A stretch of 46,496 nt of DNA from Deltaproteobacteria bacterium (GTDB lineage Bacteria; Desulfobacterota; Binatia; UBA9968): the NCBI GenBank assembly GCA_016874755.1, contig VGTH01000045.1, forward strand, positions 1 through 46,496, written 5' to 3'. Numbering within the stretch: the stretch's first letter is position 1; every line of letters begins with the position of its first letter. Under the pieces are notes generated by a model. It made no database searches. It was given only the letters and a program-made list of their open reading frames with translations, and had not been told where the DNA came from. The position numbers were made by a program, and so were the translations under genes. Below, piece after piece: positions 27,943-35,589 of the stretch.

Positions 27943-28938
27943 ATGGCAGAACTTCTGCAAGTCAAAAATCTTCGCGTGTCGTTTTTCACTCCCGAGGGTG
28001 AAGTGCGCGCCATCGACGGCGTCAACTTCGAGATCGATCAGGGCAAGACCCTGGGTCTCGTTGGTGAATCGGGCTGCGGCAAAAGCGTGACGTCGCTTTC
28101 CATCATGCGCTTGATCCCGTCGCCCCCGGGTAAGATCGTCGGCGGTGAAATCTTCTACAAGGGCCGGGACCTTCTCAAGCTCAACAATGAAGAGATGCGC
28201 AAGATTCGCGGCAACGAGATCTCGATGATCTTTCAGGAGCCGATGACCTCGCTCAATCCGGTTTTCACCGTTGGCAATCAGATCGGCGAGGCGATCAAGC
28301 TGCATCAAGGCCTGGGCAAGGCCGAGACCCGCGCCAAGACCATCGAAATGCTGCGGCTAGTCAAGATCGCCGACCCCGATTCGCGCGTCGATGCCTATCC
28401 GCATCAATTGAGCGGCGGCATGCGCCAGCGCATCATGATCGCCATGGCGTTGTCGTGCAATCCGAGCCTGTTGATTGCCGACGAGCCGACCACCGCCCTC
28501 GACGTAACAATTCAAGCGCAGATCCTCGAACTGATGAAAGAGCTGCAGCAGAAAATCGGCATGGCGCTGTTGCTGATCACCCACGACTTGGGTGTGGTTG
28601 CCGAGCAAGCCGATGACGTGGCGATCATGTACGCTGGTAAGATCGTCGAGCGCTCGAATACGCGGGCAATTTTTACCAAACCGTTTCATCCTTATACCGT
28701 GGGGCTATTGAATTCGCTGCCGCAGACCGGCAGTGCCAAGAAGAAAAGGCTGGACGCTATCCCCGGCGTGGTGCCGAGCCCGCTGCGCTTGCCGAGCGGC
28801 TGCCGCTTTCGCGACCGCTGCCCCAAGGCGCAGGATGTTTGCGCGCAAACCGAGCCGCCGCTGGTCGAAAAAGAGGCCGGGCACACGGTGGCGTGTCATT
28901 TCCCGCACTCCGAAGTGAGGCAAAGCGCAGTCGCATGA
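27943..28938 (+). CDS. dppD: Peptide ABC transporter ATPase, DppD-like
   Basis: A 331-residue ABC ATPase. Walker A is GESGCGKSV, the Q-loop is [12 protein letters not shown], the signature LSGGMRQRI, Walker [13 protein letters not shown] and the switch histidine is in [10 protein letters not shown]. The C-terminal oligopeptide/dipeptide region has the Cys-rich [14 protein letters not shown] segment, which in some family members binds an iron-sulfur cluster. ATG 27943 is chosen because it precedes the [12 protein letters not shown] opening. No Shine-Dalgarno is visible; the ATG follows an AT-rich run. It energises the upstream permeases and possibly the ATPase-less importer at 9569-13406. Confidence 0.94.
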   Translation: MAELLQVKNLRVSFFTPEGEVRAIDGVNFEIDQGKTLGLVGESGCGKSVTSLSIMRLIPSPPGKIVGGEIFYKGRDLLKLNNEEMRKIRGNEISMIFQEPMTSLNPVFTVGNQIGEAIKLHQGLGKAETRAKTIEMLRLVKIADPDSRVDAYPHQLSGGMRQRIMIAMALSCNPSLLIADEPTTALDVTIQAQILELMKELQQKIGMALLLITHDLGVVAEQADDVAIMYAGKIVERSNTRAIFTKPFHPYTVGLLNSLPQTGSAKKKRLDAIPGVVPSPLRLPSGCRFRDRCPKAQDVCAQTEPPLVEKEAGHTVACHFPHSEVRQSAVA

Positions 28939-28948
28939 AGACTAAGCC

Positions 28949-29006
28949 GAGGATGGAGGATTGAGAATAGAGGATAGCGATCTTCGATCCTCCATCTTCC
29001 ATCCTC
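28949..29006. repeat. GAGGATGGAGGAT inverted repeat between dppD and dppF
   Basis: The arms are GAGGATGGAGGAT (28949-28961) and ATCTTCCATCCTC (28994-29006), with one mismatch, and a purine-rich GAGAATAGAGGATAGCGAT interior. It fills the 78-base dppD-dppF gap almost completely. Confidence 0.7.
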
Positions 29007-29016
29007 AAATTCGATT

Positions 29017-29994
29017 ATGAGTTTGTTAGAAATCCGTAACCTTAAGAAACACTTCCCGGTCGGCGATGGGTTTTTCTCGCGCAACAAGGGTGTGGTCAAG
29101 GCCGTCGACGGTGTCAGCCTGACCGTGAACGAGGGTGAGACGCTCGGCCTTGTCGGTGAGTCGGGCTGCGGTAAGTCGACTTTGGGCCGCGCACTTTTGC
29201 GCTTGATCGAACCGACCAGCGGCGAGGTGATGTTCCAAGGCAAGAATCTGTTGGCGCTGTCGCAGCGCGAGCTGCGCGACATGCGGCGCGAGATGCAGAT
29301 TATTTTTCAAGACCCCTACGCGTCGCTCAACCCGCGCATGCGCGTCGGCGACATCGTCGGCGAGGGCCTGGAAATTCACAAGCTCGCCAAAGGCAAAGCC
29401 AAGCGCGATCGCGTCATGGAGCTTTTGCATCAGGTCGGTTTGCGCGAGGATCACTTCGACCGCTATCCGCACGAGTTTAGCGGCGGGCAGCGCCAGCGCA
29501 TCGGCATTGCCCGCGCATTGGCCGTGAGCCCCAAGTTTATCGTTTGCGATGAGCCGGTGTCGTCCCTCGATGTGTCGATCCAGGCGCAGATCATCAACCT
29601 GCTGCAAGAGCTGCAGGAAAAACTGAAACTCACTTACCTGTTCATTTCCCATGACCTGCGCGTCGTCGAGCACATCAGCCACCGGGTCGCGATCATGTAT
29701 CTAGGCAAAGTCGTCGAACTCGCCAGCGGCGAGACGATCTATCGTGAGGCCAAACATCCTTATACCAAGGCTTTGCTATCGTCAGTGCCGCTGCCTGATA
29801 TGGAGCGCAAGAAAGAACGCATCGTGCTCGAAGGCGACGTGCCAAGCCCAGTAAATCCGCCTTCGGGCTGCACGTTTCACCCGCGCTGTTCTTACCGGCA
29901 ACCGCTGTGCAGCCAGAGCGAGCCTTCGCTGGATTTCGATGCATCCGGCCATGGTACCTCTTGCCATGTCTTTGGTCCTGAGAAACGCGCCTGA
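29017..29994 (+). CDS. dppF: Peptide ABC transporter ATPase, DppF-like
   Basis: A 325-residue ABC ATPase paired with DppD. Walker [11 protein letters not shown]-loop [13 protein letters not shown], signature FSGGQRQRI, Walker [13 protein letters not shown] and [10 protein letters not shown] are all intact. The C-terminal [14 protein letters not shown] segment is the oligopeptide-family Cys motif. ATG 29017 lies 10 bases past the repeat arm, with no clear Shine-Dalgarno, so translation may depend on an AT-rich leader. It completes the binding protein, dppB, dppC, dppD, dppF operon. Confidence 0.94.
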   Translation: MSLLEIRNLKKHFPVGDGFFSRNKGVVKAVDGVSLTVNEGETLGLVGESGCGKSTLGRALLRLIEPTSGEVMFQGKNLLALSQRELRDMRREMQIIFQDPYASLNPRMRVGDIVGEGLEIHKLAKGKAKRDRVMELLHQVGLREDHFDRYPHEFSGGQRQRIGIARALAVSPKFIVCDEPVSSLDVSIQAQIINLLQELQEKLKLTYLFISHDLRVVEHISHRVAIMYLGKVVELASGETIYREAKHPYTKALLSSVPLPDMERKKERIVLEGDVPSPVNPPSGCTFHPRCSYRQPLCSQSEPSLDFDASGHGTSCHVFGPEKRA

Positions 29995-30056
29995 TCCTCG
30001 CTGCGCGAGGAATTCCAAATTACAGATTCCAAATTCCAGAAATTGCTGGAGGTGTG

Positions 30057-31097
30057 ATGGTCGCTTTGTGGCTTAGTTTGCTGTTTTGCGTATCACTGAC
30101 CGGCGCTGCGTGGGGACAGAAAGCTACGAGCTTGGCCGATCTGGTGAAATACACCAAGGCCGACCGCGAGAAGGTTCTTTATGAAGGCGCGAAGAAAGAG
30201 GGCAAGGTCGTTTGGTACACGTCATTGGTGCCGTCTAAAGACATCGCGAAGATTTTTGAAGCGAAGTATCCCGGCGTCGCGGTCGAGGTCTATCGCGCCG
30301 GCGGCATCGAGCTGGCCAACAGAGCGCTGTCGGAGTTCAAGGCGCGCCGCTACATCGTCGACACCGTCGAGACCACGCCGGGCGCTTTGATGACCATGCG
30401 CGATGAAAATTTCTTCAGCCCTTACACTTCGCCGCATCTGAAAAACTTTCCCGATAGCGCCAAGGAAAAGGCCAAGAACGATTTGGTTTATTGGACCACC
30501 GACCGCGAATCGTATATTGGTTTTGCCTACAATAAGAACGCCGCCAAGGGCATCGAGTTGCCGAAGAAATTCGACGACCTGTTGAAGCCGGTGCTCAAAG
30601 GCAAGATGGCGATCAGCAGTGACGAGAGCAGCGCCCGGCAGTTTGGTGCCATCGCCTATTTCAAGAGCGATGGCTTCATCCGCAAGCTGAAAGATCAAGA
30701 AGTGACGCTGCACGGCGCCTCGGGGCCCGGCTTCAACGAATTGATCGTCTCCGGCGAGGCGCCCATGTCCTTTGTGGGCTTCTCGACCAACGTCGCTCAC
30801 GCTGCTGCCAAGGGAGCGCCGATTGGGTGGCATCCGTTGGACTTGGCTGTGGCCAACGCCGGCAGCGTCGGCATTTCGGCGAACGCGCCGCGTCCCCATG
30901 CCGGTTTGCTGCTGCTCGATTTTCTCATCAGTCCAGACGGGCAAAAGATGTTTTCTGAGACTTTTTCCTATGGTAGCGGCGCGAAGAATTATGGCTTCCA
31001 AAAGTTCTATCCGGAAAAGGGGCTGACGACCGCTGAATACGCCGATCGGGTCGAACGATGGATGCGCTTGATCAAGGAAATCACGCGTAAATCTTAG
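30057..31097 (+). CDS. Fbp-like extracellular solute-binding protein
   Basis: A 346-residue exported binding protein of the iron(III)/2-aminoethylphosphonate type (SBP family 1/PBP2_Fbp-like). Signal peptide about 1-22 (LWLSLLFCVSLTGAAWG). Features are EGKVVWYTSLVPSKDIAKIF near the N-terminus, an IGFAYNKNAAKGIELPKKFD hinge segment and the SPDGQKMFSE stretch near the C-terminus. GGAGG (30048-30052) is four bases before ATG 30057. No permease is adjacent except the Dpp operon ending 62 bases upstream, which is of another class, so it is an orphan binding protein. The upstream gap holds a CCAAATTACAGATTCCAAAT repeat. Confidence 0.85.
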   Translation: MVALWLSLLFCVSLTGAAWGQKATSLADLVKYTKADREKVLYEGAKKEGKVVWYTSLVPSKDIAKIFEAKYPGVAVEVYRAGGIELANRALSEFKARRYIVDTVETTPGALMTMRDENFFSPYTSPHLKNFPDSAKEKAKNDLVYWTTDRESYIGFAYNKNAAKGIELPKKFDDLLKPVLKGKMAISSDESSARQFGAIAYFKSDGFIRKLKDQEVTLHGASGPGFNELIVSGEAPMSFVGFSTNVAHAAAKGAPIGWHPLDLAVANAGSVGISANAPRPHAGLLLLDFLISPDGQKMFSETFSYGSGAKNYGFQKFYPEKGLTTAEYADRVERWMRLIKEITRKS

Positions 31098-31125
31098 CAG
31101 GCCGGTGGAAAAACTCTTCGGAGCC

Positions 31126-31203
31126 CTTCGACTGAGCTCAGGGCGTACGGATCGGAAGTTGAAATTGTTGGGGAAGATCCGTTCATGCTGAGACCTGTCG
31201 AAG
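31126..31203. repeat. CTTCGAC-type inverted repeat
   Basis: The left arm CTTCGACTGAGCTCAG with GGCGTACGGATC faces the right arm GATCCGTTCATGCTGAG with ACCTGTCGAAG. It lies 28 bases past the stop of the binding-protein gene and 105 bases before the amidohydrolase. It belongs to the same family as 2037 and 16297. Confidence 0.75.
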
Positions 31204-31307
31204 CATTCTTACGAGCTTTTAGCGGCCTGCTGGATGCCGCGGGCCTCTTGCTGGCACCGGCCGTTTGATCTATGTAAAGGGGAATCCGAAGCTAAAAGGA
31301 GAACGCC

Positions 31308-32441
31308 ATGAAAGACGGATTTAAAGTCATCGACGCCGACCGACATATTCTAGAGCCGACCGATTTGTATCAGAGATATTTGCCTGAAAAGTTCAAAAAA
31401 CGGGTCCACCTTGCGGGTCCGAACCAGACGGTCCGCGAAGTCGATGGCAAGCCGGTCTCGGATTCTTCGATTCGTCCGAACCGGAGCATGGAAGATTTCG
31501 GTTATATCTTTGCTTCTTCAAAAGCGTGGCGCGAATGCTTCGCCGATGCTTACGCCAACAAGTTCGATCCGGCGTCCAACCTGCGTGACATGGATCGCGA
31601 GGGCATCGACATCAGCGTGCTGTTTCCGACCATCGGCCTATACATCATGTGGCGTGACGACATCGATCCCGAGCTGAGCGCGGCGATCTGCCGGGCCTAT
31701 AATACTTGGCTCGCCGATTACTGCGACCACAATCGTAAACGGCTCTATGGCGTTATGTTGATCCCACTGCAGGATCCCAAGCTCGCGGTGGAAGAGGTTA
31801 AGTACGCGCGCGAGAAATTGGGCCATGTGGGTATCTTCTGGCGGCCAAACAAAATGTGCGGGCGGACTTTTGCCAGCCCTGACTACTATCCGATTTACGA
31901 TGTCTGTTCGGAGTTGGGCGTGACCATTTGCGTGCATGAGGGCGCGCGCACGGTGCTGCCGCAGGCGGGCAACGATCGCTACAGTGAATTCGGGCGCCAT
32001 GTTGCTTGCCATCCGCTGGAACAGATGCTCGCTTCCTTGAACTTCTGCGCCGACGGCATTTTGGAGAAATTCCCCAAACTGAAAGTCGCGCACCTGGAAT
32101 CCGGCTGCGGTTGGGCGCCCTTCTGGCTTGAGCGCATGGACGAGCACTGGGAACATGAGTCGCACGGCTCGGCGAAACTGACCAAAGAAAAACCGAGCTA
32201 CTATTTCAAACGGCAATGCTGGATCAGCTCGGAAGCGGGCGAAGAGCTGACGCCGGTGTTCTGCGAGCACGTCGGCGACGACTATTTGATGATCGCCACC
32301 GATTATCCGCACAGCGATGCCATCGGGAAATTCCCCGACAAGACCGTGGGTGCCATCAGTGGCAACGAGAAAATCTCCAAAGCCTCGCGCGCCAAGATTC
32401 TCTGGGACAATCCGACCAAGGCATTCGGCTTGGGGGCGTAG
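31308..32441 (+). CDS. Amidohydrolase-family protein (ACMSD-like)
   Basis: A 377-residue amidohydrolase_2 (TIM-barrel) protein. The N-terminal strand reads VIDADRHILEP, giving Asp-x-Arg-His where metal-binding His-x-His or Asp-x-His is usual. Further metal and catalytic candidates are the conserved His in FPKLKVAHLESGCGWAPFW and the Asp in IATDYPHSDAIG. Relatives decarboxylate or hydrolyse aromatic and heterocyclic acids. AAAAGGAG precedes ATG 31308 at good spacing. It is monocistronic and ends at a strong hairpin terminator (32475). The substrate is unknown. Confidence 0.88.
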   Translation: MKDGFKVIDADRHILEPTDLYQRYLPEKFKKRVHLAGPNQTVREVDGKPVSDSSIRPNRSMEDFGYIFASSKAWRECFADAYANKFDPASNLRDMDREGIDISVLFPTIGLYIMWRDDIDPELSAAICRAYNTWLADYCDHNRKRLYGVMLIPLQDPKLAVEEVKYAREKLGHVGIFWRPNKMCGRTFASPDYYPIYDVCSELGVTICVHEGARTVLPQAGNDRYSEFGRHVACHPLEQMLASLNFCADGILEKFPKLKVAHLESGCGWAPFWLERMDEHWEHESHGSAKLTKEKPSYYFKRQCWISSEAGEELTPVFCEHVGDDYLMIATDYPHSDAIGKFPDKTVGAISGNEKISKASRAKILWDNPTKAFGLGA

Positions 32442-32474
32442 CTGAGCTGCGAAAAATTTAAACAGAGCGTGAAG

Positions 32475-32513
32475 AAAAGGCCCGGCGTGTGAACCCGGGC
32501 CTTTTCGTTTTTT
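32475..32513 (+). terminator. Intrinsic terminator of the amidohydrolase gene
   Basis: An 11-bp perfect stem (AAAAGGCCCGG 32475-32485; CCGGGCCTTTT 32495-32505), a nine-base loop and a TTTTTT tract (32508-32513). The next base starts the ATG of the following gene. Confidence 0.9.
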
Positions 32514-33299
32514 ATGGCTGGAACGAAGAAGCGTGGCGGCACGACGAGCAGAACCGCGCCCGGTCCATCGCGCACCGGGTCGCCGTTTCTGCGCCAGGTG
32601 ACGCATCGCGAGGAAAAATGGAACCGTGGGCAATGGCCGTTCAACATCAGCGCGTTCTCGCAGGGGATCGATCTCCATTTGCGCAACAAAGTGACGTTCT
32701 TCGTCGGCGAGAACGGCCGCGGCAAATCGACCCTTCTGGAAGCGATCGCCGAATGCTGCGGTTTTGACCCCCAAGGCGGCAACCGCGATCACAACATCGA
32801 AGCGTTTCGCGAGCGCTCTGCGCTGGCCCAGGCGCTGAGCCTTTCGTGGCTGCCAAAAGTTACCGAAGGGTTCTTTTTGCGCGCCGAGAGCTTTTACAAT
32901 TTCGCGACGTACCTCGACCAAGTCTCCAATCTGCGCGCCTATGGCGGCAAGTCGCTGCACGCGCAATCGCACGGCGAATCGTTCTTGGCGCTGTTTGTAA
33001 ACCGTTTCGAGCAGGGTCTCTATCTGCTCGACGAGCCGGAAGCCGCGCTGTCGCCGCAGCGGCAGTTGTCGTTTCTCAAAATCATCCATGATTTGGCAGA
33101 GCCGGGCCACGCGCAGTTTCTTATCGCGACGCACTCGCCAATTATTTTGAGCTATCCGGGCGCTGCGCTATTCAGTCTGGATGGGGATTCGATCCGAGAA
33201 ATCGCCTACAGCGAGACCGAGCATTATCGGGTGACACGTGACTTTCTCAATGCCCCGGAGCGGTTCCTCAAACGACTCTTCGAAGAGCCCGAAGAGTAG
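32514..33299 (+). CDS. Small ABC-type ATPase (COG3910-like)
   Basis: A 261-residue soluble ATPase of the SMC/RecF-like AAA_23/AAA_21 type. Walker A GENGRGKST (65-73), signature-like QSHGES (151-156), Walker B LYLLDEPEAALS (169-180) and a histidine switch (IATHSP) are present. The N-terminal 25 residues are Ser/Thr/Arg-rich and low-complexity. ATG 32514 directly abuts the T-tract of the upstream terminator, leaving no room for a Shine-Dalgarno, and I found no better in-frame start. The true start may be a non-ATG codon nearer the SPFLRQVTHREEKW segment (about residue 23). No partner gene is adjacent; its function is unknown. A hairpin follows its stop directly. Confidence 0.8.
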   Translation: MAGTKKRGGTTSRTAPGPSRTGSPFLRQVTHREEKWNRGQWPFNISAFSQGIDLHLRNKVTFFVGENGRGKSTLLEAIAECCGFDPQGGNRDHNIEAFRERSALAQALSLSWLPKVTEGFFLRAESFYNFATYLDQVSNLRAYGGKSLHAQSHGESFLALFVNRFEQGLYLLDEPEAALSPQRQLSFLKIIHDLAEPGHAQFLIATHSPIILSYPGAALFSLDGDSIREIAYSETEHYRVTRDFLNAPERFLKRLFEEPEE

Positions 33300-33324
33300 G
33301 GGCGACCGGTTGGTCGCCCGTTTT
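33300..33324 (+). terminator. Hairpin after the ATPase gene
   Basis: GGGCGACC (33300-33307), a GGTT loop, GGTCGCCC (33312-33319), then GTTTT. It starts at the base after the TAG stop. It is related in sequence to the hairpin at 18504. Confidence 0.7.
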
Positions 33325-33344
33325 CCGGAAACTGAAATGTAGAA

Positions 33345-33415
33345 TGTAGGATGGGTTGAGCGAAGCGCTACCCATGCGGTGCAATCGTTGGCGGAAGATG
33401 GGTTTCGCCGCTTCT
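33345..33415 (+). repeat. GATGGGTTxxGC repeat
   Basis: TAGGATGGGTTGAGCGAAGC at 33347 and GATGGGTTTCGCCGCTTC (33397-33414) are variants of one dispersed motif in head-to-tail order. Nothing coding is seen here. Confidence 0.45.
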
Positions 33416-33440
33416 TGGATGCCCATGGAACAAAACATGG

Positions 33441-33462
33441 ACTCTTTCGTCTAAGAAAGAGT
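33441..33462. promoter_or_regulatory. 8-bp hairpin upstream of the VWA gene
   Basis: ACTCTTTC-GTCTAA-GAAAGAGT, 54 bases before ATG 33516. It could be an operator or a 5'-leader hairpin; no T-tract follows in the plus direction. Confidence 0.35.
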
Positions 33463-33515
33463 TAAATCGATGGCCTGGCACGCCCAGGCCTACTGGTATC
33501 CCCTAGGAGGTTCCG

Positions 33516-35219
33516 ATGAGAGCGAATGCATTGGCACTCAGAATCAAGGGATTGTCGTCGATGGCTGCCATGTTAGCACTGGTCACCAGTTGTAGCTTTG
33601 AGACCTCTTCGGATCGCTCTAAGGTTGCTTCCCCACCGCCGCCTCCACCGCCGTCTAGTGCACCCGCACCAAGGGACTCCGTGGCCCGCGAACAGCGCTC
33701 TGCGCCTGCAATGGGCGGTGGGTTATCGCGCCCCTATCCAATGCCGCCCTATTATCCGCGCCCGCCGGTTATTCCGCCCAGCACCGACCGCTTTCCGGAT
33801 AAAGAGCCCGCCGGTGTGCTGAGCGTCGCCGAACATCCGGTCTCAACTTTTAGCGTCGACGTCGATACCGCGTCCTACGCTTTTGTCCGCCGCAATCTGA
33901 CCTCCGGGCGCTTGCCGGCGCGTGAGGCGGTGCGCGTCGAAGAGATGATCAACTATTTCCCTTACAACTATCCGGCACCGAAGAATCGTGGTGAGCCCTT
34001 TCGTGTGACGACCACGGTCATGCCCAGTCCTTGGAGCCGGGACAATCGGCTAATGCACATCGCCATCCGCGGTTACGATATCGAGCGCTCCGAGCGGCCA
34101 CGGGCAAATATCGTTCTGCTCGTTGATACTTCGGGCTCGATGGCGCCGGCGGACCGGCTGCCGCTTTTGCAGCAGGGCTTTCGCTTGTTCACACAGCAGC
34201 TTCGGGATGACGATCAGGTCGCCATCGTCACCTACGCCGGGCAGGCGCACACTGCGCTGGAGCCGACTAGCGGCCGCGACCGGCACAAGATTATCGACGT
34301 CATCGACAATCTGCGCGCGTCGGGTTCCACGGCTGGCGGCGATGGTCTGCGGCGCGCCTATCGTCTGGCTGAGCGGCACTTCGATCGCGAGGCGGTCAAT
34401 CGGGTGATTTTGGCTACTGACGGCGACTTCAACGTTGGCATCACCGATCCGAAAGAGCTCGAACGATTCATCGCCGACAAGCGCAAAACCGGCATTTATC
34501 TTTCGATTCTCGGCGTCGGTACGGGCAATCTCAACGATGCGCTGATGCAGTGCTTGGCTCAAGCCGGTAACGGCAACGCGGCGCATATCGACTCGCTCCT
34601 CGAAGCGCGCAAAGTCTTAAGCGAAGAGATGGCATCGACGCTGTTTACCATTGCCGACGATGTCAAAGTGCGAGTCGAGTTCAATCCGGCGCAAGTCGCC
34701 GAATATAGGCTGATCGGCTACGAAACCCGCATGCTGCGGCGCGAAGATTTCAAAGACGACAAGGTCGACGCCGGCGACATCGGTGCCGGCCATACGGTCG
34801 CGGCGATCTATGAGATTACCCCCGTAGACGCGCGCGAACGGCGCATCGACCCGCTGCGCTATCAACGAGAGAAAGAGTCAAATGTGCCAAGCAGCACTCG
34901 CCGCGACGAACTCGCCTTCGTCAAGCTACGCTACAAGCTTCCCGGTGAATCGACGAGCCGGTTGATCGAACGACCGGTGCGCGAGGCTGATGCCTTTGCC
35001 AATTTTGAGCGTGCCCCGGAAGATCAGCGCTTTTCCGTGGCCGTCGCTGCCTTCGCACAGCGGTTGCGCGGCGAAAGCGCGCCTGACCGCATGACCTACG
35101 GCGAAATCGCAACCATGGCCAACGAAGCACGCGGTCGCGATCCCGAAGGCTACCGCGCCGAGTTCGTCCGCCTCGTGCGCATGGCGGAGACGCTCGGGGC
35201 GACAGCACGGCTTCGGTGA
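33516..35219 (+). CDS. YfbK-like VWA-domain lipoprotein
   Basis: A 567-residue lipoprotein with lipobox Leu22-Val-Thr-Ser-Cys26 region, a Pro-rich linker (about 39-90, including seven consecutive Pro) and a YfbK-type N-terminal domain (SVDVDTASYAFVRRNLTSG, about 113-131). The von Willebrand A domain (about 195-370) has the MIDAS motif Asp204-Thr-Ser-Gly-Ser-Met209. The C-terminal DUF3520-like region follows. AGGAGG precedes ATG 33516 by five bases. It would bind a divalent cation and a protein partner in the envelope. No MoxR-type ATPase is adjacent, unlike many VWA genes. The partner is unknown. Confidence 0.9.
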   Translation: MRANALALRIKGLSSMAAMLALVTSCSFETSSDRSKVASPPPPPPPSSAPAPRDSVAREQRSAPAMGGGLSRPYPMPPYYPRPPVIPPSTDRFPDKEPAGVLSVAEHPVSTFSVDVDTASYAFVRRNLTSGRLPAREAVRVEEMINYFPYNYPAPKNRGEPFRVTTTVMPSPWSRDNRLMHIAIRGYDIERSERPRANIVLLVDTSGSMAPADRLPLLQQGFRLFTQQLRDDDQVAIVTYAGQAHTALEPTSGRDRHKIIDVIDNLRASGSTAGGDGLRRAYRLAERHFDREAVNRVILATDGDFNVGITDPKELERFIADKRKTGIYLSILGVGTGNLNDALMQCLAQAGNGNAAHIDSLLEARKVLSEEMASTLFTIADDVKVRVEFNPAQVAEYRLIGYETRMLRREDFKDDKVDAGDIGAGHTVAAIYEITPVDARERRIDPLRYQREKESNVPSSTRRDELAFVKLRYKLPGESTSRLIERPVREADAFANFERAPEDQRFSVAVAAFAQRLRGESAPDRMTYGEIATMANEARGRDPEGYRAEFVRLVRMAETLGATARLR

Positions 35220-35589
35220 GGAGCTCCATGATCTAAAAAGTTTGCTTCCCTTGGCCAATCCGGGTTAGAGTTCGGCTGTTCGAGTTTCAATGCTAATGGG
35301 CAGCCACGGCGAACAATCTGTCATGCCGCCAGCTTCCTTGAAAGGAAGTCGGCGGTATCACCAACTATCAGACCAATCTTCCGCAAATTGCATGGACTCT
35401 ATCGCGCTGATGCGCGGACTGCGGGTTTTGTCCTACCCGAGAGCGTTCATCCGTTATTGGGCGGTGGAGATAAGTCTCAAGAAACGTGTTCTGAAGACGA
35501 GTCAGCCATAAATAAAATGCGTTGCGTTCGAGTGCTACTGTTCGAACTAAAGCAATATTAAACAGATATCCATTCCTAAACAGTGGAAC
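35220..35589. other. Non-coding region upstream of the McrBC-like genes
   Basis: These 370 bases hold no gene I can support; a 73-codon frame (35290-35511) has no ribosome binding site and no recognisable domain. The last 70 bases are AT-rich and contain GTTCGA twice, 14 bp apart (35526 and 35540, the second within palindrome GTTCGAAC), a possible operator. It looks like a junction between the core genes and an acquired restriction module. Confidence 0.4.

Noticed and set aside
35290-35511. 73-codon frame upstream of mcrB
   Set aside because: No ribosome binding site, no motif, and a composition that looks non-coding; not convincing as an antitoxin or regulator.
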